In this document: positions 25,567 through 36,525 of the stretch, in pieces
Layout of the letters: the number at the start of each line of letters is the position of its first letter
How positions within the stretch are numbered: the stretch's first letter is position 1
Source of the DNA: Rhinopomastus cyanomelas
Lineage: Eukaryota > Chordata > Aves > Bucerotiformes > Rhinopomastidae
Direction of reading: 5' to 3'
DNA: 64,000 nt
Assembly: GCA_013400115.1 (NCBI GenBank)
Contig: VXBP01005102.1
Span: forward strand, 682,001-746,000
Program-made: the position numbers and the translations under genes
The notes under the pieces: generated by a model
Seen by the model: only the letters and a program-made list of their open reading frames with translations
Databases searched by the model: none
Told to the model about the DNA's origin: nothing

Positions 25567-25701
25567 GCAGAGAATTTGAAGGCGAGGAAGAGTATCTGGA
25601 GATTCTGGGGATCACGCGAGAGCAGTCGGGCAAGTACGAATGCAAAGCTGCCAACGAGGTTGCTTCGGCAGACGTCAAGCAAGTCCGGGTCACTGTGAAC
25701 T
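25567..25701 (+). CDS. LSAMP: LSAMP exon 4: C-terminal half of Ig2
   Basis: LSAMP is a GPI-anchored IgLON cell-adhesion protein of limbic and cortical neurons that acts at the outer membrane in homophilic and heterophilic IgLON contacts. This exon encodes 45 residues starting G-R-E-F-E-G-E-E-E-Y. It contains the late Ig2 signature S-G-K-Y-E-C (Tyr24, Cys26 of the exon), with the second disulfide cysteine of the domain, and ends in V-R-V-T-V-N. The acceptor is 'ttcttcctaccag' and the donor is 'aact|gtaagt'. Phase is 1 on both sides: the first Gly codon takes its first base from the previous exon, and the last base 't' joins 'ac' of exon 5 to make Tyr. Length, phase and sequence match mammalian LSAMP, so the assignment over OPCML or NTM is firm. 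The preceding exon is not in the window. Confidence 0.96.
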
Positions 25702-28700
25702 GTAAGTACATTGCAACTGCAGCATGTCAGCGGGTGAGAGCTTTGCCCACAGGCAGCAGTGACTTCAGGATAGACAGAGATGCCTTCCTGGATTTGTATG
25801 ATATGATCTGAAACGGGGTGAGAGTGGTGCTGAGAAAACTGATTGAAATCAGACACTTCTCACAGGGTATAGGTAGTGCTTTAAACATAGTAATGTATAA
25901 GAAAATAGATAATATATAAGAAAAGAAAGAAAAAGAGAGAGTAAAGAGAGAAGCTGTGAGCTGACTCCATTTCTCCCCTCAGATGTTCTGATGATGCCTT
26001 GTTTGCACTCATTGCTGTTTGGGACAACAGCAGCATGAAGAGAAGTTTCAGCAAAACAGCAAGGAGAGATAAGGGGGGGTTCAGATGGCTCAGAGCAAAC
26101 ACACACCTGCCTGCACGCAGCCATCTCAGCAGTGCCTCATGAGTATCGCAGCCCAGGAGACTTCAGGGATGTGTGGTGGAGGCAAGTGTTAATGAAAACA
26201 GGGCTTTCATGCTGATTTCAGCCCAATAGCATAGAGCCTTCTTTAGAAGCCCCTCAGCATACCTATGCAGTACAGAAAGAGGTTTGACTAAAAGGTATGT
26301 CAGTCTGCCCAAAACCACTGAGAGGCACAGTTAGCTCTGTGGCTCACATCTACACCTCCAGGGATGGGAGCTCCACCACTTGCCTGGGCAGTCCATTCCA
26401 ATGTCTGATCACCCTTTCTGTGAGGAAGGGCTTCATAACATCCAACCTAACCCTCCCTGGTGCAGCTTCTGGCCCTGCTCTCTTGTCTTATCACTAGTTG
26501 CCTGGGAGAAGAGCTCGACCCCCACCTGTCTACAGCTTCCCCTGAGGTACTTATATAGACAGAGAAGGTCCCTTCTGAGTCTCCTCCAGGCTAAACAACC
26601 CCAGCTCCCTCAGCCTCTCCTTGTAAAACTTTCTCTCCAGTCTCTTCACCTCATTGCTCTACTGTGGACCTGCTCTAGCCCCTCAATATCTTTCTTGAAG
26701 TGAGGGGCCCAGAACCGCCCCCAGTACTCGAGGTGAGGCTTCAAAGAGCACATTAGAGCAAAGAGCTAACTGTGGAAGTGTTTCTGCCCATCCCAGTCTA
26801 ATTTGCCACCGCAGCTGATTTCAGCACCTTTTAGTACTGTTGTTGCTCTTCATCTCTTTCTTCCCCTGTGGGCCATCCCATCAGACCAGTTTATCCGCCC
26901 TGCTCAGAAGTCAGCATTGTAGACTCCCCGCAGCATCTCTGGAATCCACCAAGTTTTTAGAACTGCCTTAGAAAGTGGGTGGCAGTGGTTTCATACCGGC
27001 TGCTTCATGGGACAAAGTGGGCATAAACGTGAAGCTGTAGTAGCAGATTCTCTGCACTAAAACTCTTGGGTTTTTCCTTGTCAAAAAACAACTGAGTTTA
27101 TAAACCCGAGACATTTCGTAAGAACCGGTTGATGTTTTCAAATATTTATGTGAAACGTAATTTCAATTACGTTTTTAGCGTGGTTGAACCAGATTGTATA
27201 AACTCAGAATGTTTGATTTTGACTCAGTTTCAATTTGTAGTAACTACGTTATAGCAAGATCTTAAATATTTTTACTGCTGGAATCAATGAAAATACAATG
27301 TGATTGAGTGTTGTAATACTGTTCTTTGGCTTAAATTGTGATATAAGCAACTTTTTAATTTCTTCAGCATAAATCTTTCTTTCTGAAGCAAAGGCAAAAA
27401 ACCAAAGAGGTCATGAGGGCCATTCACAGGAAAAAATTCAATCCTGTTTGTGGAACAAAAGCTGGACACTAGCATGCATCTTTGCTAATGTTCCTTACAC
27501 CACAAGCAGTAGAAAGTGGGAAAAGTACAGTATGTTTGAAAAATGGGACCAGCCCAACCTCACTAGTTTCTTAGCCATCTCTTATCTTCCACCGAATTGT
27601 GGAGTATGTAAGTCTGTGAGCCCCAGCTGCAGGGAAGCATCTCACTTTGCTTTGGTCTCACACTACCGCCTTCAGGCTTTGCACATCATATAGGGAAACT
27701 GAGGTCTGGGGAAGAAAGATGGGAAATCAGCTAAAAGGAACCCATAGTTGTCCACTCCTCTGGGCTTTCTCCTTTAAAAAGTCCAGGAGAGTGGCTAAGG
27801 CAGGGACTGCTCAGGGTGAGGGACTCGGCTCCCTGACAACAGCCTGAGGAACATTCGCGTGCCAAGGTCATTTTCCAGGCCCGTGGAAAGGTGCTTCTTT
27901 ATTTTTCCACTCACCTCTTGCATTGTATTCCATGAAATAGAAAAGGCTTGTCTCACCTGCAGGTGGTGAGAAGATATACTGCTCAAACCAAAAACTCAGA
28001 GAAGGATGCTTTAAAAATCACCTTTGCTATCCTCCCATTACCTCTTCTCCTCTCCAAATTAAAACATTTCCGTGAACCCACAGCCTCCGAATGCAGGATC
28101 CTATTTATGTACACTTATTAATATTTATGGTGTTAGAGGGCACGCTGCAATATCCCTAAAGCCCTGCATCAAATCCCGATTAAGGTCAGGAAAGAGATCA
28201 CATTGAGATGGCTAATGTGCTCACAAACAAACCTGCTTCCATACATTTTCTAGACAGAAGGGGTTTTTTTCTCTCCAACTGACACAATGCATTTTTATTT
28301 CTTTTTTTGGCCTTTCAGTGCTGGGACAGATGGAGACAGCAGAGCTGGCTCTGTACACGCCGTGTATGCTTCCCAGTAACTCAGCAAAGCAGGTTTCCGA
28401 GTCGCAGCCCCGTAAGCTCAGGGTATGCAAGTATTAGTGATGGGAGGCAAAGCACTGATTTCCTGATCCTTCTCAGCAGCCAGGTAGAAATAATTCTGCC
28501 TTTTAACATGAAAAGCCTGTCGTGTCACATTTGGACTGTGGGGCTGGGACTGGTGATCCTGGTGCCTACCCTACCCGACATCCAGACAGCACTAGTCCAG
28601 TAGAGCACACCAGTGTGTTTCCTAAGTTAAGTTTTATTTGCCCATGAAACAACTGTCAAGCTTCCAAGTAAGCAGAGATAGGAGCACCATACTGGGCTGA

Positions 28701-29392
28701 AGGCAAGCTTTGAGCAGAGCCATCATGAGCAAGCCCTCTTGGAGACTGTGACAAAGCATGACATCCAGGAAGGTTTAGGCAGGCTTCTGTGACTTTAGAA
28801 ACCTAAGGGAATTGTCTCAAAAAGTGACCTAGCTCTCCAAGCTGCGCCCACAGCTCCTGCTAAAGCTTCTTTTTAAGCCAGGAATGCATTTCTGTCTCAT
28901 ACATGGTGCCTCAGTCCTTTCCTTTTATTGCTTCTTTAGGCACAGAGGTTGTATGGGAAAGAGTTTTCACACTAGTGTTAAATTGCTACTTTATATGCCA
29001 TCTTCCTTTACCCTTGATGAAGTCTTTCTCTTGTTTTTTTTCTCTGTGATGAGCCTATGTGAACTAGGGATCCACAGGTAACTATTCATAAATGAGAAAA
29101 ATCTGTCATTAACCTTAACTCAGCCTCCATGTGCCTGTGCATTTATGATAGAACTTTATTCAGTGATGCTGAACTTAAGCACGTGTAAGGAGTGATGCTA
29201 ACATGGTGTATTAGGAAGAGTTCAAAGAGCAGGGATTCTCTAGAGGAACAGGGAGCAGCATGTGCCACAGCAAGCAGCACCCATGGGCTTCCATCAGCCC
29301 AGATGATCTGCATGAGGAAGCCAGTCCAGACAGTTTTACTGTTTTATTCTGCCTGGAAGTATGTGAAGAGACCGTGTATTTCCTTCCTGCAG
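25702..29392 (+). other. LSAMP: LSAMP intron 4 (3691 bases)
   Basis: A GT-AG intron between exons 4 and 5. It contains one minus-strand CR1 (26346-26750), AT-rich DNA at about 27090-27380 and a possibly conserved AT-rich patch at 28057-28190. No other exon or RNA gene is seen. Confidence 0.9.
26346..26750 (-). mobile_element. CR1 LINE 3' portion (minus strand)
   Basis: Reverse-oriented CR1: 'ctacacctccagggatggg', 'tgcctgggcagtccattcc', 'accctttctgtgaggaaggg' and, towards its 5' side, 'caggctaaacaaccccagct' and 'cccagtactcgaggtgagg'. The extreme 3' end (low-coordinate side) is missing. It is non-coding and decayed. Confidence 0.9.
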
Positions 29393-29513
29393 ACCCTCCC
29401 ACCATCACAGAGTCCAAGAGTAACGAAGCGGCCACAGGACGACAAGCCTTACTCCGGTGCGAGGCATCAGCAGTGCCCACGCCTGATTTCCAGTGGTACA
29501 GAGATGATACGAG
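29393..29513 (+). CDS. LSAMP: LSAMP exon 5: N-terminal half of Ig3
   Basis: The exon encodes Y-P-P-T-I-T-E-S-K at its start, the linker from Ig2 into Ig3. Next come the first Ig3 cysteine in L-L-R-C-E-A-S (Cys23 of the exon), the core tryptophan in F-Q-W-Y-R-D-D (Trp35) and a split Arg codon. The acceptor is 'ttccttcctgcag' and the donor is 'cgag|gtaagg'. The length of 121 bases moves the frame from phase 1 to phase 2 and matches the next exon. Differences from the mammalian protein as I recall it are conservative. The longer open frames around it run into the flanking introns and are not extensions of the protein. Confidence 0.97.
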
Positions 29514-30441
29514 GTAAGGCTTTAACTCACATCTTGCCTTCTCTACTTTTCAGTCCACTAGATGGAAGATCTTTAAGAGAATCACCTACTGGCCTCCCCA
29601 ACTCTTCTCCTCAAAACAAACTACTCTTCACAAAACACCTAAGTCATGCTGGTCCCATCAGACTGGCAGAGCCAGCATGGAAGCAATTCTTCTCTGTGCT
29701 GGGGATGCTGAAGGAAATGCAAAGGATGGAGCTCTTGCATTTGAGTCAGTTGTGGACAGTACACAATTAAGACATCTATAGTGCTTCCCTGATGATGTCC
29801 GTGTATTAAATAGCCCCTGATCCAGACAAAAAATCGGCAGTATCGATCTCCAGTTAGGAAATGCCACTCTAGGTGGTTTCATCTAGGGGAAGGAGCTGTT
29901 GAAGTGCTAAGATTCCCCCATTTGACCCAGGTTTGCCTATGAGAGAAAATGAGAAAAGGTGTCTGTCCTTTACACCTGAGCATTTACTTGGCACTAAGAA
30001 AGTTGTGTTTTTATCCTAGTTTGTAGCTGACTCATGTGCACAGGATCAGAGTGACTCAGCTTTGGTCTCTGTGCCTATTAGAACACATGAATCAGTCTGT
30101 TTCTCTGAAAACCTTTTGTTCAAGTACAGACTAGCCCAGCCCTCAGCTGGCCATGGTGTGTTCTTGTCCAACTGTTAGTACTGAGTAAGGTTTTCTCCCT
30201 TTTCCTGCTTCTTCATTGCTTTATTAGAGGCATTTCACCTCATTTTCCCCTTTATTCCTTCCCCCTGCTTTCCATCAGTGCTTTCTTTTAGTCTCCTTCT
30301 CCTCATGTGCCCTTCCTGCCTCCCTCCTTACTCACCTGCCAGGTGGCTGAATGACTTGGTTTTACTTGCCTACTGGGCAATGTTTTCCTTCCCAGTAAAC
30401 AACTGCCATTGCACTACACACCTCTTCTCCTGTCTACCCAG
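29514..30441 (+). other. LSAMP: LSAMP intron 5 (928 bases)
   Basis: A short GT-AG intron between the two Ig3 exons, with a pyrimidine-rich 3' half (about 30190-30330). No repeat or additional exon is seen. Confidence 0.93.
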
Positions 30442-30590
30442 GATAAACAGCGCCAATGGTCTGGAGATAAAGAGCACGGGGAGCCAGTCGCTGCTGATGG
30501 TGGCCAATGTCACTGAGGAACACTATGGGAACTACACTTGCGTGGCTGCCAACAAGCTGGGAGTCACAAATGCCAGCCTATACCTTTACA
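30442..30590 (+). CDS. LSAMP: LSAMP exon 6: C-terminal half of Ig3
   Basis: This exon of 149 bases completes the Arg codon from exon 5 and continues I-N-S-A-N-G-L-E-I-K. The Ig3 closing signature is H-Y-G-N-Y-T-C-V-A-A-N (Cys33 of the exon), which pairs with the exon 5 cysteine. Three N-glycosylation sequons are visible: N22-V-T, N30-Y-T and N43-A-S, typical of heavily glycosylated IgLONs. It ends L-Y-L-Y plus one base. The acceptor is 'ctcctgtctacccag' and the donor is 'ttaca|gtaagt'. Phase goes from 2 to 1. The final base can join either the mini-exon at 36490 (giving Lys) or the terminal exon at 53739 (giving Arg). Confidence 0.97.
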
Positions 30591-32189
30591 GTAAGTATGG
30601 GAGAGGGTAAAGGGAGGTCCAGAGCACTCTCAGAAGGACAAGCTGTGTGGAAAGAACACAGTGACCAAAACTGAGGAAAACACCCACTTGCCACCCCCTA
30701 CCTACCCCATCCAATCTCCAGCCATGGATTGGCCTGTAGTGCTCTATTTCTGATACCTGCATCTCATACTTGCCATGAAACACAAACACAGCCAAAGTAA
30801 AGAATTTACAGCCAGGCCTTTCAGTTTACTTTCCTTGCTGAAGTCAGGATTTGTTAAAAATAGTAAAAACATGTTTGTTTTAAAGCTGGAAACAAACAGC
30901 CTTTTTGGAATGACAGCCCCTTGAATAAGGAGATAGAAGGCCAAGGTTTGGAGGGTCCATGACAGCTGAGAAATGACAAGTAATTCAGAGAGATGGAGAG
31001 AACTAGCCACTGAGCCTGAGGAGAACAAGAGAGAGTCAAGCAAAAAGAGAAATGAGTTAGCAAATGGAAGAGAAAGACGTGGGAAAAGACAGAATGATTT
31101 AAAGGGGCATGCCATAGGGACCATGGGGGAAAAGGTAATCAGCAGATGAAATATGGAATCAAATTCCTTGAATCTTATTCTGCTACCTTTCAGTTATTGA
31201 GTTAGTCACTGCAAGTGTAACCAGAGAGAGGCTGGGATTAGAGCAAGCTCTAGAGCACAGTTACCTGCTGGTTCTGAATTTTGCAGCTGATTCAAATCTG
31301 ACCCTAAACAGAGACCTTGTCCTTCCCCTCCCACCCATGCACACATACAGACCATGGCTTATTCTAAATGCAGTGCCAAATTCCAGGTCCAACACTTGGG
31401 CTTGATTGTTGGGTAACACATTGTTGTTGCCACCAGAAATAATAGACTACGGCAGACTGACTCAGTCAAGTGAGTGGGGACAGGCACAGAAGTGACTTAG
31501 GGCTGTGTTCCTCTGACAGTCCCAAACTGAATTAAAACACTCCTCAAGCCATGACCTGCATGTCCTTTTAAACAGAAAAAGGGTGAGCTGTGTCAAGCAG
31601 TCCTAGTATGGGATGCAGTTTAGGCCAGTTTCTGCTAGTGTGCAGTCAGATTAATCAAACCATCAGATAACCAACGTCTTGGTTTGGTTATTTTCTAACA
31701 GACGTGGTGTGAGAAAATTAAATCCATTAGCGTTCCTTGCTGGCTAGCTCTGGACTTATGGCAGCTTGAATTTTTGCAAAATTTGTGTGTTTTCTAAAAA
31801 ACCAGATATTATCATGAAAGAACATGTATTTGATTTCCTGTAGCACTGCAGCACATGAAGAGAATTTCTGCTTTGAAAGTCTTTTCACGCTGGTCCCGTG
31901 ACTGTCATGAGATTCAAATAAAATCCTCAGGCAGCAATCTGGAACATAATTTTCAGATACTCTAGATTTGTTCTTGCAGATATTAATATAATGCTAAGTT
32001 TAGAATCCATTATGTGCGGCTGAATTCTAAATTTGGCCCTTTCTGTTGGTTGCTGCTACACAGATGAGCTGAAATGCATCACCAAAACAAACTATGAGAT
32101 GAAGTCCAGCAGTCGTATGTGCACACACGTGATTTTAGCTGGGGTGCTGCTTTTGCTAGAAAAGCATTTTGCCTGACTTCAGAACTTCA

Positions 32190-32375
32190 CCGCCAAGGAT
32201 CTCAAAGGATTTGCTAGCAATGAATATTTTAACATCACAAGACACTTAGAGATAGGTGAGTGGTGTTAGTACCATTCTGCAGTATGAAACTAAGGTACAA
32301 AGGTACCAAGTGAAGTCACAGTACCAACGTCATAAAATGAGTGGCAGAACTGTAAAAGACCTGTGGATCTTGCTA
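32190..32375 (-). mobile_element. MIR-like ancient SINE (minus strand)
   Basis: The order of blocks fits a reverse-complement MIR or related core-SINE: 'aaggatctcaaaggatttgc', 'agataggtgagtggtgttag', 'agtatgaaactaaggtacaa', 'gtgaagtcacagtaccaac' and 'atgagtggcagaactg'. It is highly diverged and therefore old. Confidence 0.6.
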
Positions 32376-35300
32376 AAATGTTGTTAACTATTCCAGGAGG
32401 AACTGTGGCAACAGCAAGGGTCCTATTCTAGCTCCTTTTGATGCATATGAAGATAGCTTTTCTTTTTTCAAGTTGCCAAATATTGTTCAGAATTATTTCC
32501 TCAGAAATTCAAAGCCTATTTATGCTGGAAAACACTAGAGAAAATCACAAGAGGCAGAAAAATGGAGGTGCTGGAGCTGAGAGAGAATTGATGATTTTCA
32601 GTGGACTGCTTCTACATTTTATTATTGTTGCTTAGTGTGTGCAATTGCTTCGTATTGTTTCAGGAAATCTATTCTTCTAGTTAGTTAGTGTGGAAGAGAG
32701 AGGAGAAGAAATAAATTCAAGCAGACTACAGGTGGTGTTTCTAAGGTTAGGAAATCGAGGCTGGGGGAGGGTGGGAAATGAGTCAAGGGAATTCAGCCTC
32801 ATAAAGATAAAGAAATCAGCTAAAAAACCTATAATCCTAGACAAAAAAACCCATGCTGTAGTGATCACACAGTAGCTGAAATAACAGGTAATGAACACTC
32901 GCAGCCACACACCCAGGGAGAAAAATAAAGCCGCGCCAAGTTTCTGCAAGGCAAAGCAGACGCTCAAATACTCGGGAGCGTTTTTCATCCCTAGAATCAA
33001 AGATTTTATTTCTTTTTTAAATAGAGAACAAGCTCACTGTAGGGCAACATCCCACTAGGGAGGCAGATCCAGTGATAGTTCCTCAGTGTCCCACAAAAAA
33101 ACCCCAAGAATGGCAGCCAGGAGTGAAGAAACAACCAGAGTGTTAATAATGAGGTACTGGCAGCTTTGCCTGAGGTGGAGGGCAGGAGAGCTAACAAAAT
33201 GATGTGAAGGAACAGCTTGGCAGTAGAGAAAAATGGGTGACTACCATTCCAGGAAATGTCAGCCAATGTTGAAAAACTCTTAGAGAGAAAGACCGAGCAC
33301 CTGAGACATCAGTGCCATAGACAGAAGATGCACTAAAATACAAAAGCAGCTCCCCTGAGCTGTATGAATAGAGAGCTAGCGATCTTCCTTAAAGGATGTA
33401 GCAGCAGGATTGACTGCTGTAGGTGGGTGGAGAGATTTATACGCCTCTCTCCTGGAGACTGAGTTTACAATGACATAAAAATCACCGTGCCAAAGGTCTG
33501 TCTTGCCCAGGAACCTGACTCCGGCAGCACTATGGAATACGTTTTCAGAGAGGGTGTTCAGGTACAGCGTGATGGCACAGCTGCCCTTCCTCCTGCCCCT
33601 GTCCTTTTGCTCACCCTGGCTCACGGCCACATGCTTTTGTCGTTTCCCTTGTTCTGGTGCTCAGTGGGCAATTGAACTTGCTCCACAGTGAACAAGTAAC
33701 CCAGCTTTCCCCACCACCCCCAGAAACTTTTAGGTTGTCATACTGAGCTGAACTAGTTCAACAAGCACCAGAGTCCACGCGGAGGGGAAGCCGTATCACA
33801 CACAAGTGGATGTGAGGAGCTGGGAGGCAGGAGAGTTTGGCAGTATTAGCGAGCTGGAGGGTTTGGCTCTATGGAGCCTACAAACAGGTTTTGTAGCCCC
33901 CAAGCACAACATGCTGAGGCCTAGGAGAGGGGCAGGAACACAAATCTCTGATGGAGAGGCCAAGTCAGGGCTGCCATCACAGAGCAACAGTGATGAAAAG
34001 TGCATCCCTTCATCTGCAGGGAAAGGGGTTTTTTTCAAACTATATTAGGAAGAAGGGAACACGTCTTCATTCCATTCAGAGAAGCATTATGAGTAAATTG
34101 TTATCTTAACACATGCTGCACAGAAGTATAAATACTACCATACATACACCAGATACAGATCTGCTTTACAAGCATATGGATACATGGGTTTACACACAAG
34201 TGAGTACGTGCACCTGCATCATGTGTAAGCAAGTACATACACCACCCCTCACAGGCATCCAGAATCAGGCACAGTGCTTGGAGCTTTCCCAGATGACTTG
34301 ACTTGTGCCTCCCACAGAGCTAGCCCATCCCAGAGGATAAAACAGGAGACAACAGGGCAGAGTCACACATCTTTATGCATTCCTGCTGCTTAAATTATCT
34401 TAATTGTAAGAGACTGCCACCTCAGCAGGTCCCCTGACTCATCCTCTGCAGCTTGTGTGCTCTGCACCGTTTAGGGAGGGGGGAAACACGGAGGTGAAGC
34501 AGCATCTAGCAAAGCCCATGCCAATTAGAAGAGGAGCAGACAGGATGCCGCCCCTGCCTCCTCCAGAAGTTCCACGCAGAGCTGCCGTTGCAGTCCAGCA
34601 GGTTTGGTGACAGCAAGAGGCAACGTTCCTGAGAACAGCTGGTACTTGCGCCTCTAACTCGCCACCGTTGGCACTCCAGCGTGTTGGCTGTGTGCACATG
34701 ATGCAGCCCTTCTCAGCGCTCTCTGCCCCTGCTTTGTGGTGCCTCAGAGTTTGGTTGCTGCTAGGGTTTGGATTGCTACTGTGGCCAGAATCTCTCCTAG
34801 TGGTTCTGAGTGCAAACCCCATGTTTTCTCATGAGCTGTCAATAACTTCAGGGTGACAGCCAGATCGGGCAAGGCTGAGACACTGCAAATGAGCCAGGGT
34901 GGAGCAATAAAGGCAGCGCACAGCAGGCGAGGGGAACAGAGGTAGAGTCCTTGAATAGAAAGCAGCATGATAATGAGGCCATAGTGCTCTGCTTTTACTG
35001 CTTATGCTGTGCAGTCTGCAGCCTGCTGTGCAGGAAGAAGGTAAAGGGGAGTTGAGTTATTTAACCAAACTAAATAACAAGGAAGTCATGTCAGCACAAC
35101 AGCCTGCTTTCACAGAACAATAGTCCCCTGTTGATACATAAACACAGAGAGATCCAGGCTAGCCCTGTATTTTCCAGGCAAGAGACAATCTCCCTACTGC
35201 CTGCTGTGGATTCAAACAGCTCCATTACCACCATGAGGGCAGGAGATCTGCCAGTATCACAGGGATGGGCCCACGACCTCCAGTGAGTGAGAAACTAGCA

Positions 35301-35611
35301 TTTTGCACCGAGGGTTCTGCATCTGTACACACTACCAGCAAATAGCTGGGCCTGGGTTTTTCAGACAACCATAGAGGTCTGCTGATGTATCCTGCCAAGC
35401 TTTGCATCCATCAGCAGTTATTTTAGCATCATCTGTGCAGGTAAGCCAGGAGACAACTCATTGTCCCAGATCCATCAGGTATTGCGTAGTGGCCTATCTC
35501 TACAGTGACTGATCAGTCCATGAGTGGAGACTCGGTTGGTACAAGGCAACCAGCCAGCTCTGAGAGTAGTGAAAGGCAACCTGATGGTCAGAGTCGGGCC
35601 AGAGTGACTTG

Positions 35612-35745
35612 TGTCATTGGTTCTGTACCTGGCTCTGCCAACAGGTCAGCTAGCGTTTGACCTTGGGCAGATTGCTTCCTTGCTCTGTGCGTCAACTGCA
35701 CAATCCAAACTACAGAATTAACACTACTGTTAGTGTCAAACTGAG
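35612..35745 (+). mobile_element. MIR-like ancient SINE (plus strand)
   Basis: The forward MIR core is recognisable: 'gtacctggctctgcca', then 'gcgtttgaccttgggcag', 'cttgctctgtgcgtcaactg' and 'aattaacactactgttag'. The 3' end is lost. It is an old amniote-wide type of insertion. Confidence 0.62.
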
Positions 35746-36455
35746 GTCTCTGATACCAGTGTCCCTGTGTCTGTGCAGTTCTTTTGAGATCCTTGTGTGG
35801 AAGAAGCAAAGCATGAAACCAGCAGTGATGTATAACAAAGTCCTGCTGGGATGTATAATGAGGATGCATTGTAAAAACTTCTATAAACAAAAGAGCAGGC
35901 TCTGCGTACAACCAGAGGTTAATAAGACTGCAAAAAACTCTGTCCCCTCAGAAGACAAAAGCTCACAAGAAGCTGAGTGCCCTTGTGGATTCACCAGGGT
36001 AACTGCTCCTAGGCTCAGATCCTCAGGTGACCAGTCACTGGCAAGAAATCCTTTGTAAAGACAGTTCTGGGGAGGCAGCAACTGTCGGTGGAGGACAACC
36101 ACAACTCACCTGTCTGCCCAGACTAGCTCCCAGCCAGAGGTGTAGCTAAAAGAAGCTGTAGTGAGATGACATGAATGGTCTTGAAAGTCAGAGGGGAGAT
36201 ATGGCCCATCAACTCCAATTACCTTCACGGCAGGTGCTTAATCCCTCTTGCTGTGTGGATATTATTTGTTTAGGTTTTCAAATTACTTCCCTCTGATTCC
36301 CAGTCCCAGGGGATGTTGAAGTGTATTAGGTGTGTTGCTAGAAAAATGCTCTGTGTATGAAACCTACTCTAGTTCATCTAATCTCGGGATGGACAACTCC
36401 ATCAGGTTTGTATCTGCTGCTTGCTTGGTGTGAAAAGTGGCTTTTCCTTTTCTCC

Positions 36456-36489
36456 TGCATGTTGCTTATTGTTTTTTTTCCCCCCCTAG
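36456..36489 (+). promoter_or_regulatory. Splicing-regulatory block upstream of the mini-exon
   Basis: Directly upstream of the mini-exon are a TGCATG (36456-36461, the RBFOX-type motif), a further TGC (36463-36465), a run of eight T, a run of C and the acceptor 'tag'. RBFOX proteins and the neuronal factor SRRM4 (UGC motifs near the 3' splice site) are known to control small neural exons. That they act here is inference from the motifs. Confidence 0.55.
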
Positions 36490-36525
36490 AACGAGTTTTA
36501 CCCACACTCCCCAATCCTTTTCCAG
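36490..36525 (+). CDS. LSAMP: LSAMP alternative in-frame mini-exon (36 bases, stalk insert)
   Basis: The segment sits between a very strong acceptor ('ttttttttccccccctag') and a good donor ('ttccag|gtcagt'). It is phase 1 on both sides, like the flanking exons 6 and 7. With the last base of exon 6 it reads K-R-V-L-P-T-L-P-N-P-F-P, and its last base plus exon 7 makes Gly. Inclusion adds 12 residues between Ig3 and the GPI signal without shifting the frame. From memory, mammalian LSAMP has alternative isoforms with a very similar K-R-V-L-P-T insert at this point, which supports a conserved cassette exon. It is only 36 bases and lies 5.9 kb after exon 6. The proline-rich insert would lengthen the membrane-proximal stalk. 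Transcript evidence is not available here. Confidence 0.8.

Larger units (their letters stand above)
30591..36489 (+). other. LSAMP: LSAMP intron 6, part upstream of the mini-exon
   Basis: Intronic DNA of 5.9 kb. I recognise two MIR-like SINE remnants (32190-32375 and 35612-35745) and no CR1. Open frames here are short and without family resemblance. The last 60 bases contain the splicing motifs described for the mini-exon. Confidence 0.85.

Noticed and set aside
25570..25701. Alternative exon 4 acceptor at the 'gcag' four bases downstream
   Set aside because: It would put the exon in a phase that does not match the conserved phase 1 boundary and would lose the G-R junction seen in LSAMP. 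The 'ctaccag' at 25560-25566 fits both.
29192..29770. 192-codon open frame overlapping exon 5
   Set aside because: It is in another phase from the Ig3 coding sequence and crosses both splice sites.
25533..30610. Assignment of the exons to OPCML, NTM or NEGR1
   Set aside because: Residues such as T-I-T-E-S-K-S-N-E-A, I-N-S-A-N-G-L-E-I-K-S and the C-terminal A-A-S-L-L-C-L-L-S-K-C are characteristic of LSAMP rather than its paralogues.
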